DNA of 40,037 bases from Ilumatobacteraceae bacterium (GTDB taxonomy: Bacteria > Actinomycetota > Acidimicrobiia > Acidimicrobiales > Ilumatobacteraceae), in the NCBI GenBank assembly GCA_017859785.1, contig JAFMMJ010000013.1, forward strand, positions 1 through 40,037, given 5' to 3'. The notes beneath the pieces were generated by a model. That model did no database searches. It worked only from the letters and a program-made list of their open reading frames with translations, and was not told the origin of the DNA. Positions 29,149-36,799 of this stretch are shown piece after piece. Numbering within the stretch: the stretch's first letter is position 1; each line of letters opens with the position of its first letter. The position numbers and the translations under genes are program-made.

Positions 29149-30045
29149 TCAGGAGAGGGCGCGAACGAAGAGGGCGGTCTCGTCACCCATGTGGGCCGGA
29201 ACCGTGTAGCCCTCTCGGTCGGTGATCTGCGACCAGTTGTCGCGCACCTCCTCAGGGCTGAGTGAGGCCGAGGTGTAGCCATCGCACTCCCCGATGAACA
29301 CTTCGGCGACGCGGCCGCCACCCACGGAGAAGAGCCGCCCCGAGGCCTCACAGGACTCGTGCGCCAGGTACGTGACGAGCGGGGCGACGAACTCGGGTTG
29401 CAATTTCTGCCCGAGGTCACCGAGCAGATCCTCGGTCATGCGGGTGAGGGCGATCGGCGCGATCGCGTTCGCTCGCACGTTGTTGCGGGCGCCCTCGACG
29501 GCGAGGACTCGGGTGAGGCCGACGAGGCCCATTTTCGCGGCCCCGTAGTTGGCCTGACCGAAGTTGCCAAAGACGCCAGCCCCCGATGAGGTGGACACGA
29601 TGCGGCCGTAGCCCTTGTCGCGCATGATCTTGAACGCCGGCTGGGTGAGATTGAGCGCACCGCGAAGATGTACCTCGAGAACGGCGTCGTACATGGCGGC
29701 ATCCATGTTGTGGAACGCCTTGTCGCGGAGGATGCCGGCATTGTTGATGACGATGTCGACCGTGCCGAAGGCTTCGACGGCGGTCGCCACGATGGCGGCC
29801 CCTCCTTCGGGAGTGGAAACCGAGTTGGTGTCGGCGACCGCCTCACCGCCGAGAGCCTTGATCTCGTCGACGACCCGTTCGGCGGCGCCCTTATCGGACC
29901 CGGTTCCGTCGACGGCGCCACCGAGGTCGTTGACCACCACCAACGCCCCTCTGGACGCGAGCATCAGGGCGTGCTGGCGTCCGAGACCACCACCCGCCCC
30001 GGAGATGATCGCAACCTTGCCGTCGAATCCGAGTTCTGCTGTCAT
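29149..30045 (-). CDS. SDR, multifunctional-enzyme type 2-like 3-hydroxyacyl-CoA dehydrogenase
   Basis: A 298-aa SDR. NAD-binding SGAGGGLGRQHAL (about 15-27), the VVNDLGG stretch typical of the N-terminal (3R)-hydroxyacyl-CoA dehydrogenase domain of peroxisomal multifunctional enzyme 2, NNAGILRD, catalytic Ser (STSSGAGVFGN), Tyr and Lys (ANYGAAKMG). C-terminal extension of about 60 residues beyond a classical SDR (RVAEVFIGECDG ... AHMGDET). Role likely in beta-oxidation of fatty acids or steroid side chains. ATG 30045 with TAACGT 7 bases upstream. Confidence 0.9.
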   Translation of the reverse strand: MTAELGFDGKVAIISGAGGGLGRQHALMLASRGALVVVNDLGGAVDGTGSDKGAAERVVDEIKALGGEAVADTNSVSTPEGGAAIVATAVEAFGTVDIVINNAGILRDKAFHNMDAAMYDAVLEVHLRGALNLTQPAFKIMRDKGYGRIVSTSSGAGVFGNFGQANYGAAKMGLVGLTRVLAVEGARNNVRANAIAPIALTRMTEDLLGDLGQKLQPEFVAPLVTYLAHESCEASGRLFSVGGGRVAEVFIGECDGYTSASLSPEEVRDNWSQITDREGYTVPAHMGDETALFVRALS

Positions 30046-30052
30046 GCGCCAG

Positions 30053-30058
30053 ACGTTA
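30053..30058 (-). promoter_or_regulatory. -10 box overlapping a stop codon (MFE2-like SDR)
   Basis: Minus-strand TAACGT, 7 bases before ATG 30045. Its first three bases (30058-30056) are the TAA stop of the GH65 gene. Confidence 0.5.
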
Positions 30059-32467
30059 GCGAGCGGGTGCGCCGGGTCCCCGTGCCGATCCGCCCGGTTC
30101 GAGGTCGTGCTCGGTCTCGCCGAGTACGACGGTGACCTTGGGCCCCTCAAGGTGCTCGACCGTTGATGCCTCCGCCGTGATCCCGATCTGCAGCCGAGCG
30201 CCTCGATGTCGAAGAGAGAACGAGAGCGAGGACCAGCCCGGCAGAGGCTTCGGTTCGACGTGGACCCGTTCGCTCTCGGTTCGGACCCCGGCGAGCCCGT
30301 TCACGACGGCGGCCCAGACGCCGCCTGCGTTGGCCACGTGCACACCGTCGGCGCTATTGCCGTGGGAGTCGACGAGGTCGAGGGTGAGCGACTCCGCGAA
30401 GTAGCGATGAGCGAGCTCGGGGTGACCGACGGTTGCCGCCATGATCGATTGCACGCAGGCGGAGAGCGAGGAGTCGCCCGTAGTGATCGGGTCGTAGTAG
30501 TCGAAGTTGCGTCGCTTGGTGTCGAGGTCGAAATGCTCGCCCCGCAGGAACATGGCGAGCACGACATCGGCCTGCTTCAGCACCTGATGGCGGTAGATCA
30601 CCAGCGGGTGGAAGTGGAGCAGTAGGGGATATCGATCGCTCGGTGTGCGGTCGAAATCCCAGGGCTCCAAGTCGAGGAACGCCTCATCTTGGGGGTGAAT
30701 GCCGAGTTGCTCGTCGAAGGGCAGATACATCTCATCGGCCGCACGATCCCATGCGTCCTCCTCGCCCTCGGTGAGTGCTGTGGCGCGGATCAAGCGCTCG
30801 AGCGCCTCCCCTCCGAGATCCCGGAGTTCTCGCACCACGCGAGCGGCGAACCGCAGATTGAACCGCGCCATGACGTTCGTGTAGAGGTTGTCGTTGACCA
30901 CGGTCGTGTACTCGTCGGGCCCGGTGACGCGGTGGATGTGGAACCGGCCAGCCGTGCCTGAGCGGTCGGCAGGGGCGTAGAACCCAAGGTCCTCCCACAG
31001 GCGTGCGGTCTCCACGAGGATCTCCGCGCCCTCCTCGTGGAGGAAGTCGGTGTCGCCGGTCGCCTCGATGTAGCGCTCGAGGGCGTAGGCCACCGCGGCG
31101 TTGATGTGGTACTGAGCGGTGCCTGCCGCGTAATACGCCGAAGCCTCCTCCCCGTTGATCGTGCGCCAGGGGTAGAGGGCGCCGCGCTGGCTCAGCTCTG
31201 TGGCACGCCGGCGTGCGGCGTCGAGCAGGCCGTGGCGGAAGCGGAGGAGGCGGCGCGCGGCCTCAGGGTCGGTGTACGCAAGAAAGGGAACCACGTACAC
31301 CTCGGTGTCCCAGAAGTAGTGACCCTCGTAACCCGCCGCCGACACACCCTTGGCAGCGATGCCGGCTTCATTGGTCGCCGCGCTGGCCTGCGCCAATTGG
31401 AACAGATTCCATCGGACGGCCTGCTGGGTAGATGGGTCCCCTCCGATACGCACATCGCTGCGCGACCAAAAGTCATCGAACCAGCCGCGTTGCTCAGCTT
31501 CGAGAGCCTCTCGACCGGTGGAGGCCGCGCGATCGAGCGTGCGCGCGCATCGGTCAGCCAGTTCTTCACAGGGCACGCCAGTGGAGGTGTGATAGGCCAC
31601 AAACTTGGTGACCCGAACGCTCGCGCCCGGGGCGAGCGTGGTCGCCACCACGGTCTTGGCGTGGTCAGGCCGGACCTCGACATTCGTCTCGAGATCATCG
31701 CCCTCGCACTCGATGAGATGGCGGTAGGCGCTCGCGATGGTCATTCCGCTCTCCGCGCAGCGATGTCCGAGGACGACGCCATCGCCTTCGGGAACCTCGA
31801 GGCGGCGCTGGACGCGGCTGAGCAGCACACGCCGGTCGAACCGACGGGCCTGCCGCGGATCGGTGCCGGCCCCGAGCGCAGCCGATTCGACGTGGTACTC
31901 GTCCTCGCCATCTTGGCGATTGAGCAGTTGAGATGACACGACGATCGGCGCCGTGCCATCGAGCATCGAGACCTCGAGGCTGAGCACGGCGAGGTGGCGA
32001 TGCACCATGCTCGCCATGGTCGACGAGGTGACGCGGACCCTCTTGCCGGCCGGAGTGCGCCAAATCAGGTCACGAGTGACGACGCCGGTCCGGAAGTCGA
32101 CCGATCGTTCGTAGTGCTCGAGGTCGGCGGAGCCGAGGCGGAGCGGCTCGTCGTCGACGTAGAGCTTCATGAGCTTCGCGTCCGGAACATTGACGATGGT
32201 CTGGCCGGTGCGGGCGAAGGCGTGGGCGGACTCGGCGTGCATGATCGGCCAGGTCTCGTGGAAGCCGTTCACGAAGGTCCCGTGTGAATGGGCGTCGCGA
32301 CCTTCCGGCGGGTTCGCGCGAAGACCGAGGTAGCCGTTTGCGGCGACGAAGAGGGTCTCGGTGTGACCGAGGTCGTCGCTTCGGTACTCGACTTCGGTGA
32401 GCCTCCACTCATCGACCGGGAACCGATGACGATCGATCTCGGTCGGGCGCCGCACCGCGCCGGTCAC
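30056..32467 (-). CDS. GH65 glycoside phosphorylase (trehalose/maltose/kojibiose phosphorylase family)
   Basis: An 803-aa enzyme that phosphorolyses an alpha-glucosyl disaccharide to beta-glucose 1-phosphate plus a sugar. Four-part GH65 layout: N-terminal beta-sandwich (1-270), helical linker, (alpha/alpha)6 barrel (about 335-720) and a C-terminal beta-sheet domain. The general acid is Glu519 in TGPDEYT; GYEGHYFWDTEV, KQADVV and TGDSSLSACVQ form the substrate and phosphate site, the last favouring phosphorylase over hydrolase. The GTG start overlaps the HAD gene stop by 4 bases; its partner would turn the product into glucose 6-phosphate. Substrate linkage is unknown. Confidence 0.92.
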   Translation of the reverse strand: MTGAVRRPTEIDRHRFPVDEWRLTEVEYRSDDLGHTETLFVAANGYLGLRANPPEGRDAHSHGTFVNGFHETWPIMHAESAHAFARTGQTIVNVPDAKLMKLYVDDEPLRLGSADLEHYERSVDFRTGVVTRDLIWRTPAGKRVRVTSSTMASMVHRHLAVLSLEVSMLDGTAPIVVSSQLLNRQDGEDEYHVESAALGAGTDPRQARRFDRRVLLSRVQRRLEVPEGDGVVLGHRCAESGMTIASAYRHLIECEGDDLETNVEVRPDHAKTVVATTLAPGASVRVTKFVAYHTSTGVPCEELADRCARTLDRAASTGREALEAEQRGWFDDFWSRSDVRIGGDPSTQQAVRWNLFQLAQASAATNEAGIAAKGVSAAGYEGHYFWDTEVYVVPFLAYTDPEAARRLLRFRHGLLDAARRRATELSQRGALYPWRTINGEEASAYYAAGTAQYHINAAVAYALERYIEATGDTDFLHEEGAEILVETARLWEDLGFYAPADRSGTAGRFHIHRVTGPDEYTTVVNDNLYTNVMARFNLRFAARVVRELRDLGGEALERLIRATALTEGEEDAWDRAADEMYLPFDEQLGIHPQDEAFLDLEPWDFDRTPSDRYPLLLHFHPLVIYRHQVLKQADVVLAMFLRGEHFDLDTKRRNFDYYDPITTGDSSLSACVQSIMAATVGHPELAHRYFAESLTLDLVDSHGNSADGVHVANAGGVWAAVVNGLAGVRTESERVHVEPKPLPGWSSLSFSLRHRGARLQIGITAEASTVEHLEGPKVTVVLGETEHDLEPGGSARGPGAPAR

Positions 32468-33198
32468 GTCGTCGCTCCGTTCACGGTGACCTCGTTGAGC
32501 GATTCGACGACGACGTCGGCTCCGGCAGCGAGCAACGTGTCGCGGGCTCCCACCCGATCGACCCCGATAACGAGACCGAATCCTCCAGAGGCACCGGCGG
32601 CCACACCGGACTCGGCGTCCTCAATGATGATCGTTCGCGCCGGTGAAGCCCCGGAGCGACGAGCGGCGAGCAGGAACGGTTCCGGGTGGGGTTTTCCGGG
32701 GATTCCCTCGGACTCGATCACGACGCCGTCGACGATGACCTCGAAGCGCTCGAGCAGCCCCGCAGCGGACAGCACCGCTCGCGCGTTCCGCGATGAGGAC
32801 ACCACGGCGCTTGCCACCCCTTCCTCGTCGAGTCGATCGATCAGATTCGCCGCGTCGGTGTATGCGGCCACGCCACCGCGATCGAGTCGCTCGCGGAAGA
32901 CGGCATCCTTCCGGTTTCCGAGAGCGCAGACGGTCCCGTCGCCGGGAGCGTCATCGGGTTGGCCCTCTGGCAAGTCGACCTCTCTCGAGGCGAGGAAGGC
33001 GCGCACGCCGTCATATCGACTGCGGCCGTCGATAAAGGTCAGATAGTCGCGATCGGTGAACCCGTAGACGGCGAAGAGCTCAGCCCAAGCCGCGCGATGC
33101 AGGTCGGCGGTCGGGGTGATCACGCCGTCGAGGTCGAACAGAACCAGCTCATGTTGGGATCGATCGATGAGCGCGAGCCCACCTGGTCCTTCGGCCAC
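32464..33198 (-). CDS. beta-phosphoglucomutase-like HAD phosphatase
   Basis: A 244-aa HAD-superfamily protein: nucleophile and acid Asp22/Asp24 in LFDLDGVITPTADLH, cap with AWAELFAVYGF, motif II Ser-Ser (VVSSSRNA), Lys in GKPHPEPFL and motif IV EDAESGVAAG. This is the beta-phosphoglucomutase / trehalose-6-phosphatase-like branch. It converts beta-glucose 1-phosphate to glucose 6-phosphate if it follows its GH65 partner, with which it overlaps by 4 bases. GTG 33198 with TAGGCT 6 bases upstream. Confidence 0.88.
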   Translation of the reverse strand: MAEGPGGLALIDRSQHELVLFDLDGVITPTADLHRAAWAELFAVYGFTDRDYLTFIDGRSRYDGVRAFLASREVDLPEGQPDDAPGDGTVCALGNRKDAVFRERLDRGGVAAYTDAANLIDRLDEEGVASAVVSSSRNARAVLSAAGLLERFEVIVDGVVIESEGIPGKPHPEPFLLAARRSGASPARTIIIEDAESGVAAGASGGFGLVIGVDRVGARDTLLAAGADVVVESLNEVTVNGATT

Positions 33199-33204
33199 GG
33201 CGGG

Positions 33205-33210
33205 AGCCTA
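33205..33210 (-). promoter_or_regulatory. -10 box of a leaderless promoter (HAD/GH65 operon)
   Basis: Minus-strand TAGGCT, 6 bases before GTG 33198, in the 26-base gap after the acyl-CoA synthetase gene. Confidence 0.5.
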
Positions 33211-33224
33211 GAAGCGGTGTCGCC

Positions 33225-34841
33225 TCACTCGCTCGCGTGTCCGGTGCGCTCTCGAGCCAGTTCGCCGAGACGTCGGTAGTCGAGCTTGCCATTGACCGCT
33301 CGGCCGACCGAGTCGACACCGAGGATGGTCCTCGGGGCTTTGTAGGCGGCGAGACGAGACTTGACGTGATCGATGAGAAGGGTCGCGTCGGGCGACGAGC
33401 CATCCACGGTCTCCACCAGGGCGCACACGGTTTGCCCGAACCGCTCATCGGGGAGGGCGACCACCGCCGCGTCGCGCACCGAGGCGTGTGTTTTTAGGGC
33501 CTCCTCGACCTCCTCGGGGTAGACCTTCTCGCCTCCCGTGTTGATGCATTGGCTCCCACGTCCGAGGAGTCGAACCGATCCGTCGTTATCGACCTCCGCC
33601 CAATCGCCGGGAATCGAATAGCGCTCCCCATCGATGACCTGGAAGGTGGCCGCGGACTTCTCCTCGTCCTTGTAGTAGCCGAGCGGCATGTGGCCACGCA
33701 GGGCGACACGACCACGCTCTCCCGAACCGGGGACCACATCGCGCCCGTCCTCGGTGACGACCCGAGTGCCGGGACCGAGGGTGAAGGTGGCGGTCTCCCC
33801 GGCGCTGTCGGATGTTGTCGTGTTGGTCGCCATGCCAATGGCCTCGCTCGACCCCAATGTGTCGAGCAGGATCAGACGGGGGTTATGGCTGAGTAGGCCT
33901 TCCTTGGTGGCCTTCGACCACATCACCCCCGACGACACGATCACCCGGAGGCTCGAGATGTCCCAGCGCTCCGGCTCGGTGTCGAGGGCTTCGAGAATCG
34001 GCTTGGCGAAGGCGTCACCGACGATCGAGATCGAGTTGATTCCCTCGCGGTCGATCGTGTCAAGCAGTTCGACCGGATCGAACCGACGTCCGACGAGCGT
34101 GGTGATCGATCCTCCGATGAGCAGGGTGCTCATCGCGTTGAAGAAGCCGGTCCCGTGCATCAACGGAGCTCCCGGTAGGCCCCGCGGTCCGGGTCCGCGC
34201 AGTCGGTCGATCACTGCCGCCGCATCGACCGTGTCGGGCAGTCGGCGACGATTGTTGGCCTCGAGCGCGCCGATCACGTCGGCCTGACGCCACATGACCC
34301 CCTTCGGCATGCCGGTGGTGCCACCGGTGTAGAGAAGGAGAAGATGATCGCCGCTGCGACCCCAAGGTCCGACCGCGCGGTCACCGCTCGAGTTCGCCAG
34401 CTCCTCGTAGGGCACGGCCCAATCGGGGGTGGGGCCGCTGCCGTCGTCGACGTGGATCCACAGGCGAACTCCGGGCACCCGTGAGCGGACCTCCTCGATA
34501 CGGTCGGTGAAGGTTCCGTGGAAGATGACGGCCGCTGTATCGGCGTTATCCCAGAGGTAGACGAGCTCATCGGCGGTGTAGCGATAGTTCGTGTTGACGA
34601 TCGCCATACCCGCCTTGAACGAGCCGAGGACGCTCTCGAGATACTCGGAACCGTTGTAGAGGTACTGCGCGACCTTGTCCTGTTCGCGGAGCCCCGCGTC
34701 GAGGAGCGCGCGACCGAGACCATCGGCGCGCCGATCGAACTCTGCCCAAGTGGTGGCGCGGTCCCCATGCCGTTGGGCAGGTGCCTCAGGCAGCGCGGTT
34801 GCGATCGCCTCGAAGACGTCGGCGAAGTTCCATCCGGACAT
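33225..34841 (-). CDS. acyl-CoA synthetase (FadD-type)
   Basis: A 538-aa AMP-forming acid:CoA ligase distinct from the one at 5401. Motifs: LLLLYTGGTTGMPKGVMW (P-loop), LLDTLGSSEAIG, GDWAEVDNDGSVRLLGRGSQCINTGGEKVYPEEVE (A7 and hinge) and the C-terminal catalytic lysine in VNGKLDYRRL. The CINTGGEKVYPEEVE form is common in actinobacterial FadD proteins for lipid or steroid acids; substrate unproven. I chose ATG 34841 (TAGCGT 7 bases upstream) over ATG 34850. Divergent from the HsaA-like gene. Confidence 0.92.
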   Translation of the reverse strand: MSGWNFADVFEAIATALPEAPAQRHGDRATTWAEFDRRADGLGRALLDAGLREQDKVAQYLYNGSEYLESVLGSFKAGMAIVNTNYRYTADELVYLWDNADTAAVIFHGTFTDRIEEVRSRVPGVRLWIHVDDGSGPTPDWAVPYEELANSSGDRAVGPWGRSGDHLLLLYTGGTTGMPKGVMWRQADVIGALEANNRRRLPDTVDAAAVIDRLRGPGPRGLPGAPLMHGTGFFNAMSTLLIGGSITTLVGRRFDPVELLDTIDREGINSISIVGDAFAKPILEALDTEPERWDISSLRVIVSSGVMWSKATKEGLLSHNPRLILLDTLGSSEAIGMATNTTTSDSAGETATFTLGPGTRVVTEDGRDVVPGSGERGRVALRGHMPLGYYKDEEKSAATFQVIDGERYSIPGDWAEVDNDGSVRLLGRGSQCINTGGEKVYPEEVEEALKTHASVRDAAVVALPDERFGQTVCALVETVDGSSPDATLLIDHVKSRLAAYKAPRTILGVDSVGRAVNGKLDYRRLGELARERTGHASE

Positions 34842-34848
34842 CGATCGC

Positions 34849-34896
34849 ACGCTAGCGACGGGCGATCCGGCAGGCAGAGTCCTCAGGTCCTACGAT
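34849..34896. promoter_or_regulatory. divergent leaderless promoters (acyl-CoA synthetase and HsaA-like gene)
   Basis: Minus-strand TAGCGT (34854-34849), 7 bases before ATG 34841; plus-strand TACGAT (34891-34896), 6 bases before ATG 34903. All 61 bases between the genes are thus promoter. Confidence 0.55.
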
Positions 34897-34902
34897 CTCG
34901 AC

Positions 34903-36024
34903 ATGGCGAGCACCATCTCCGACGAGCTCGTGTTGAACGCTGTGACCGTGGCCCGCGACGGCGCCGACCGTGCCGAGGCCAACCGCCGCCTCCCGCCGGA
35001 GACTGTCGACGCGTTGGCTGCGGCAGGACTCCTCAGCATGTGCCTTCCCGTCGACCTCGGCGGGCCCGGAGTCGGTCCACTCGAGACGATCGAGTTGATC
35101 GAACGGGTCGCTCACGCCGACGGCGCGGCCGGGTGGTGCTCGATGATCTCAAGCACGACCTCCTCGATGGCCGTCTTCTTAGAACCCGACATCGCCCGGT
35201 CGGTGTTCGCCTTGGCGCGGGCGACCGGCGGGGTCTTCGCTCCGAATGGAGTCGGCCGAGTCGAGGGTGACGACGTGGTGGTCTCAGGTCGATGGCAATG
35301 GGGGAGCGGCACCCAGCACTGCGATTGGGTGGTAGGCGGAGCTCGCTGCGACGACGGGATTCAGCGCACCTGCATCTTCCCGGCCTCGGAAATCGAGTTC
35401 CATGACACCTGGTTCACCTCGGGTATGAGGGGCTCGGGTTCGCTCGACTTCTCCGTCGATGAAGTCCGGGTCCCACTCGAGCGAACCGTGGCTCCGGGGC
35501 GTCAGGCGCCCCGCTTGGAGGACCCGATCGCACGGTTCCCGAACTTCACGCTCCTCGCCATCGGCGTCGCCGCGGTCGGCCTGGGAGTGGCGCGCCGCGC
35601 CCTCGATGAGTTGGTCGCGATCGCCGGAGCGAAGACTCCTCAGTTCTCCTCGCGCACGCTTGCCGAGAGCGGTTTCGCACAGGGGGAGTTGGCGCGAGCC
35701 GAGGCGTCCTGGCGAGCGGCGCGCGCCCATCTACACACCAGCGTTGGCGAGGCTTGGGACGAGGCACTCGCTGGCCGGCCAATCGACGTAGATCATCGGG
35801 TCGGCATGCGTCTCGCCGCGATGCACGCCGCATCGGAGGCAACCTCGGTGACCGATCGCGCGTTCACGGTCGCGGGCGGTTCAGCGGTCTACGACACCAG
35901 TGTGCTGGGACGTTGCCTGCGTGACGCGCACGTCGTCCCACAGCACATCATGGTCGCGCCCCGTCTCGCCGAGACTCTGGGCAAGCATCTGATGGGTGTC
36001 GACCTCGACGCGTCGATGATCTGA
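34903..36024 (+). CDS. acyl-CoA dehydrogenase-fold flavoprotein, HsaA-like
   Basis: A 373-aa protein with N-terminal helical domain (NRRLPPETVDALAAAGLLSM), beta domain (VVVSGRWQWGSGTQHCDWVVGG ... WFTSGMRGSGSLDFSVDEVRVP) and C-terminal four-helix domain (AGGSAVYDTSVLGRCLRDAHVVPQHIMVA). The block pattern and the absent acyl-CoA glutamate fit the flavin-dependent aromatic monooxygenase branch (HsaA/HpaB type). These take reduced FMN from a partner reductase. The nitroreductase-like gene downstream could be a flavin-using neighbour but is not an obvious HsaB. Start ATG 34903, not the far upstream 34675 frame, which is antisense to the ligase. Confidence 0.85.
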   Translation: MASTISDELVLNAVTVARDGADRAEANRRLPPETVDALAAAGLLSMCLPVDLGGPGVGPLETIELIERVAHADGAAGWCSMISSTTSSMAVFLEPDIARSVFALARATGGVFAPNGVGRVEGDDVVVSGRWQWGSGTQHCDWVVGGARCDDGIQRTCIFPASEIEFHDTWFTSGMRGSGSLDFSVDEVRVPLERTVAPGRQAPRLEDPIARFPNFTLLAIGVAAVGLGVARRALDELVAIAGAKTPQFSSRTLAESGFAQGELARAEASWRAARAHLHTSVGEAWDEALAGRPIDVDHRVGMRLAAMHAASEATSVTDRAFTVAGGSAVYDTSVLGRCLRDAHVVPQHIMVAPRLAETLGKHLMGVDLDASMI

Positions 36025-36086
36025 TCGCGCCGGTGGCGCCGGTCGCGGTCGTCGACCGCAGATGGTCGGTCGGTCAGAATGTCGAC

Positions 36087-36758
36087 ATGACCGACGACCG
36101 TGGCGCAGAAGTCGTCCTCGAGCACATCATGACCACGCGCGCGATGCGCCGGTTCACCGACGCGCCAGTCGACGACGCGGTGATCCTCGAATGCCTGCGA
36201 GCCGCGCAGCAGGCGCCATCAGGCGGAAACGTCCAACCTCAGCAGTACCTCGTGGTCACCGCACCGGAGGCTCGCGCTCGGGTCGGCCACTGGTACGGGC
36301 GCGCTTATCACCGCTACGAAGCCTCCCTCGCCGATCCCGCCGAGTTCCGATCCGATGACGATCGCCGCTCGTGGGAGCGCACCCGCGACGCGAGCCGCCA
36401 CCTCGCAGACAACATGGCCGACGTCCCGGTGCTCGTGCTGTTTCTTCAACCGAAGATCGCCTGGGGTTCTGAGGACGCCGAGGGGCCACTCGACATCGGT
36501 CGGCTCGACGCGAGTGTCTACCCAGCGGTGCAGAACTTCTGCCTCGCCGCCCGGGCTTACGGCCTCGGGACCGCCTTGACGACGGTCATCCGGGTCTACA
36601 CCGCCGAGGTTCTCGACGAGCTCGGCGTGCCCGCCGACCGATACGAAATCGCGGCGCTTGTGCCCGTCGGGTATCCGATCGGGAGATTCGGAGTCGCCCG
36701 CCGCAAGCCCGTCGAGGCGGTAACTCACTGGAATCGGTTCGGGGACCGTCGCCGGTGA
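36087..36758 (+). CDS. nitroreductase-family FMN protein
   Basis: A 223-aa flavoprotein reducing nitro groups, quinones or similar with NAD(P)H. FMN-contact motifs: TTRAMRRFTDAPV at the N-terminus, QQAPSGGNVQPQQYLVV, SVYPAVQNFCLAARAYGLGTALTT and VPVGYPIGRFG. The start is ATG 36087; the box CAGAAT lies 6 bases upstream in the place of a -10 but does not match TANNNT fully. It lies 62 bases after the HsaA-like gene on the same strand, so it may share its transcript. Confidence 0.88.
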   Translation: MTDDRGAEVVLEHIMTTRAMRRFTDAPVDDAVILECLRAAQQAPSGGNVQPQQYLVVTAPEARARVGHWYGRAYHRYEASLADPAEFRSDDDRRSWERTRDASRHLADNMADVPVLVLFLQPKIAWGSEDAEGPLDIGRLDASVYPAVQNFCLAARAYGLGTALTTVIRVYTAEVLDELGVPADRYEIAALVPVGYPIGRFGVARRKPVEAVTHWNRFGDRRR

Positions 36759-36784
36759 TCGACGCGCCCGCATCCGCGGGTCGA

Positions 36785-36790
36785 TAGCGT
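36785..36790 (+). promoter_or_regulatory. -10 box of a leaderless promoter (typA)
   Basis: TAGCGT, 9 bases before ATG 36800, with no Shine-Dalgarno sequence. The spacing is longer than at most genes here. Confidence 0.45.
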
Positions 36791-36799
36791 CCCCGCGGC

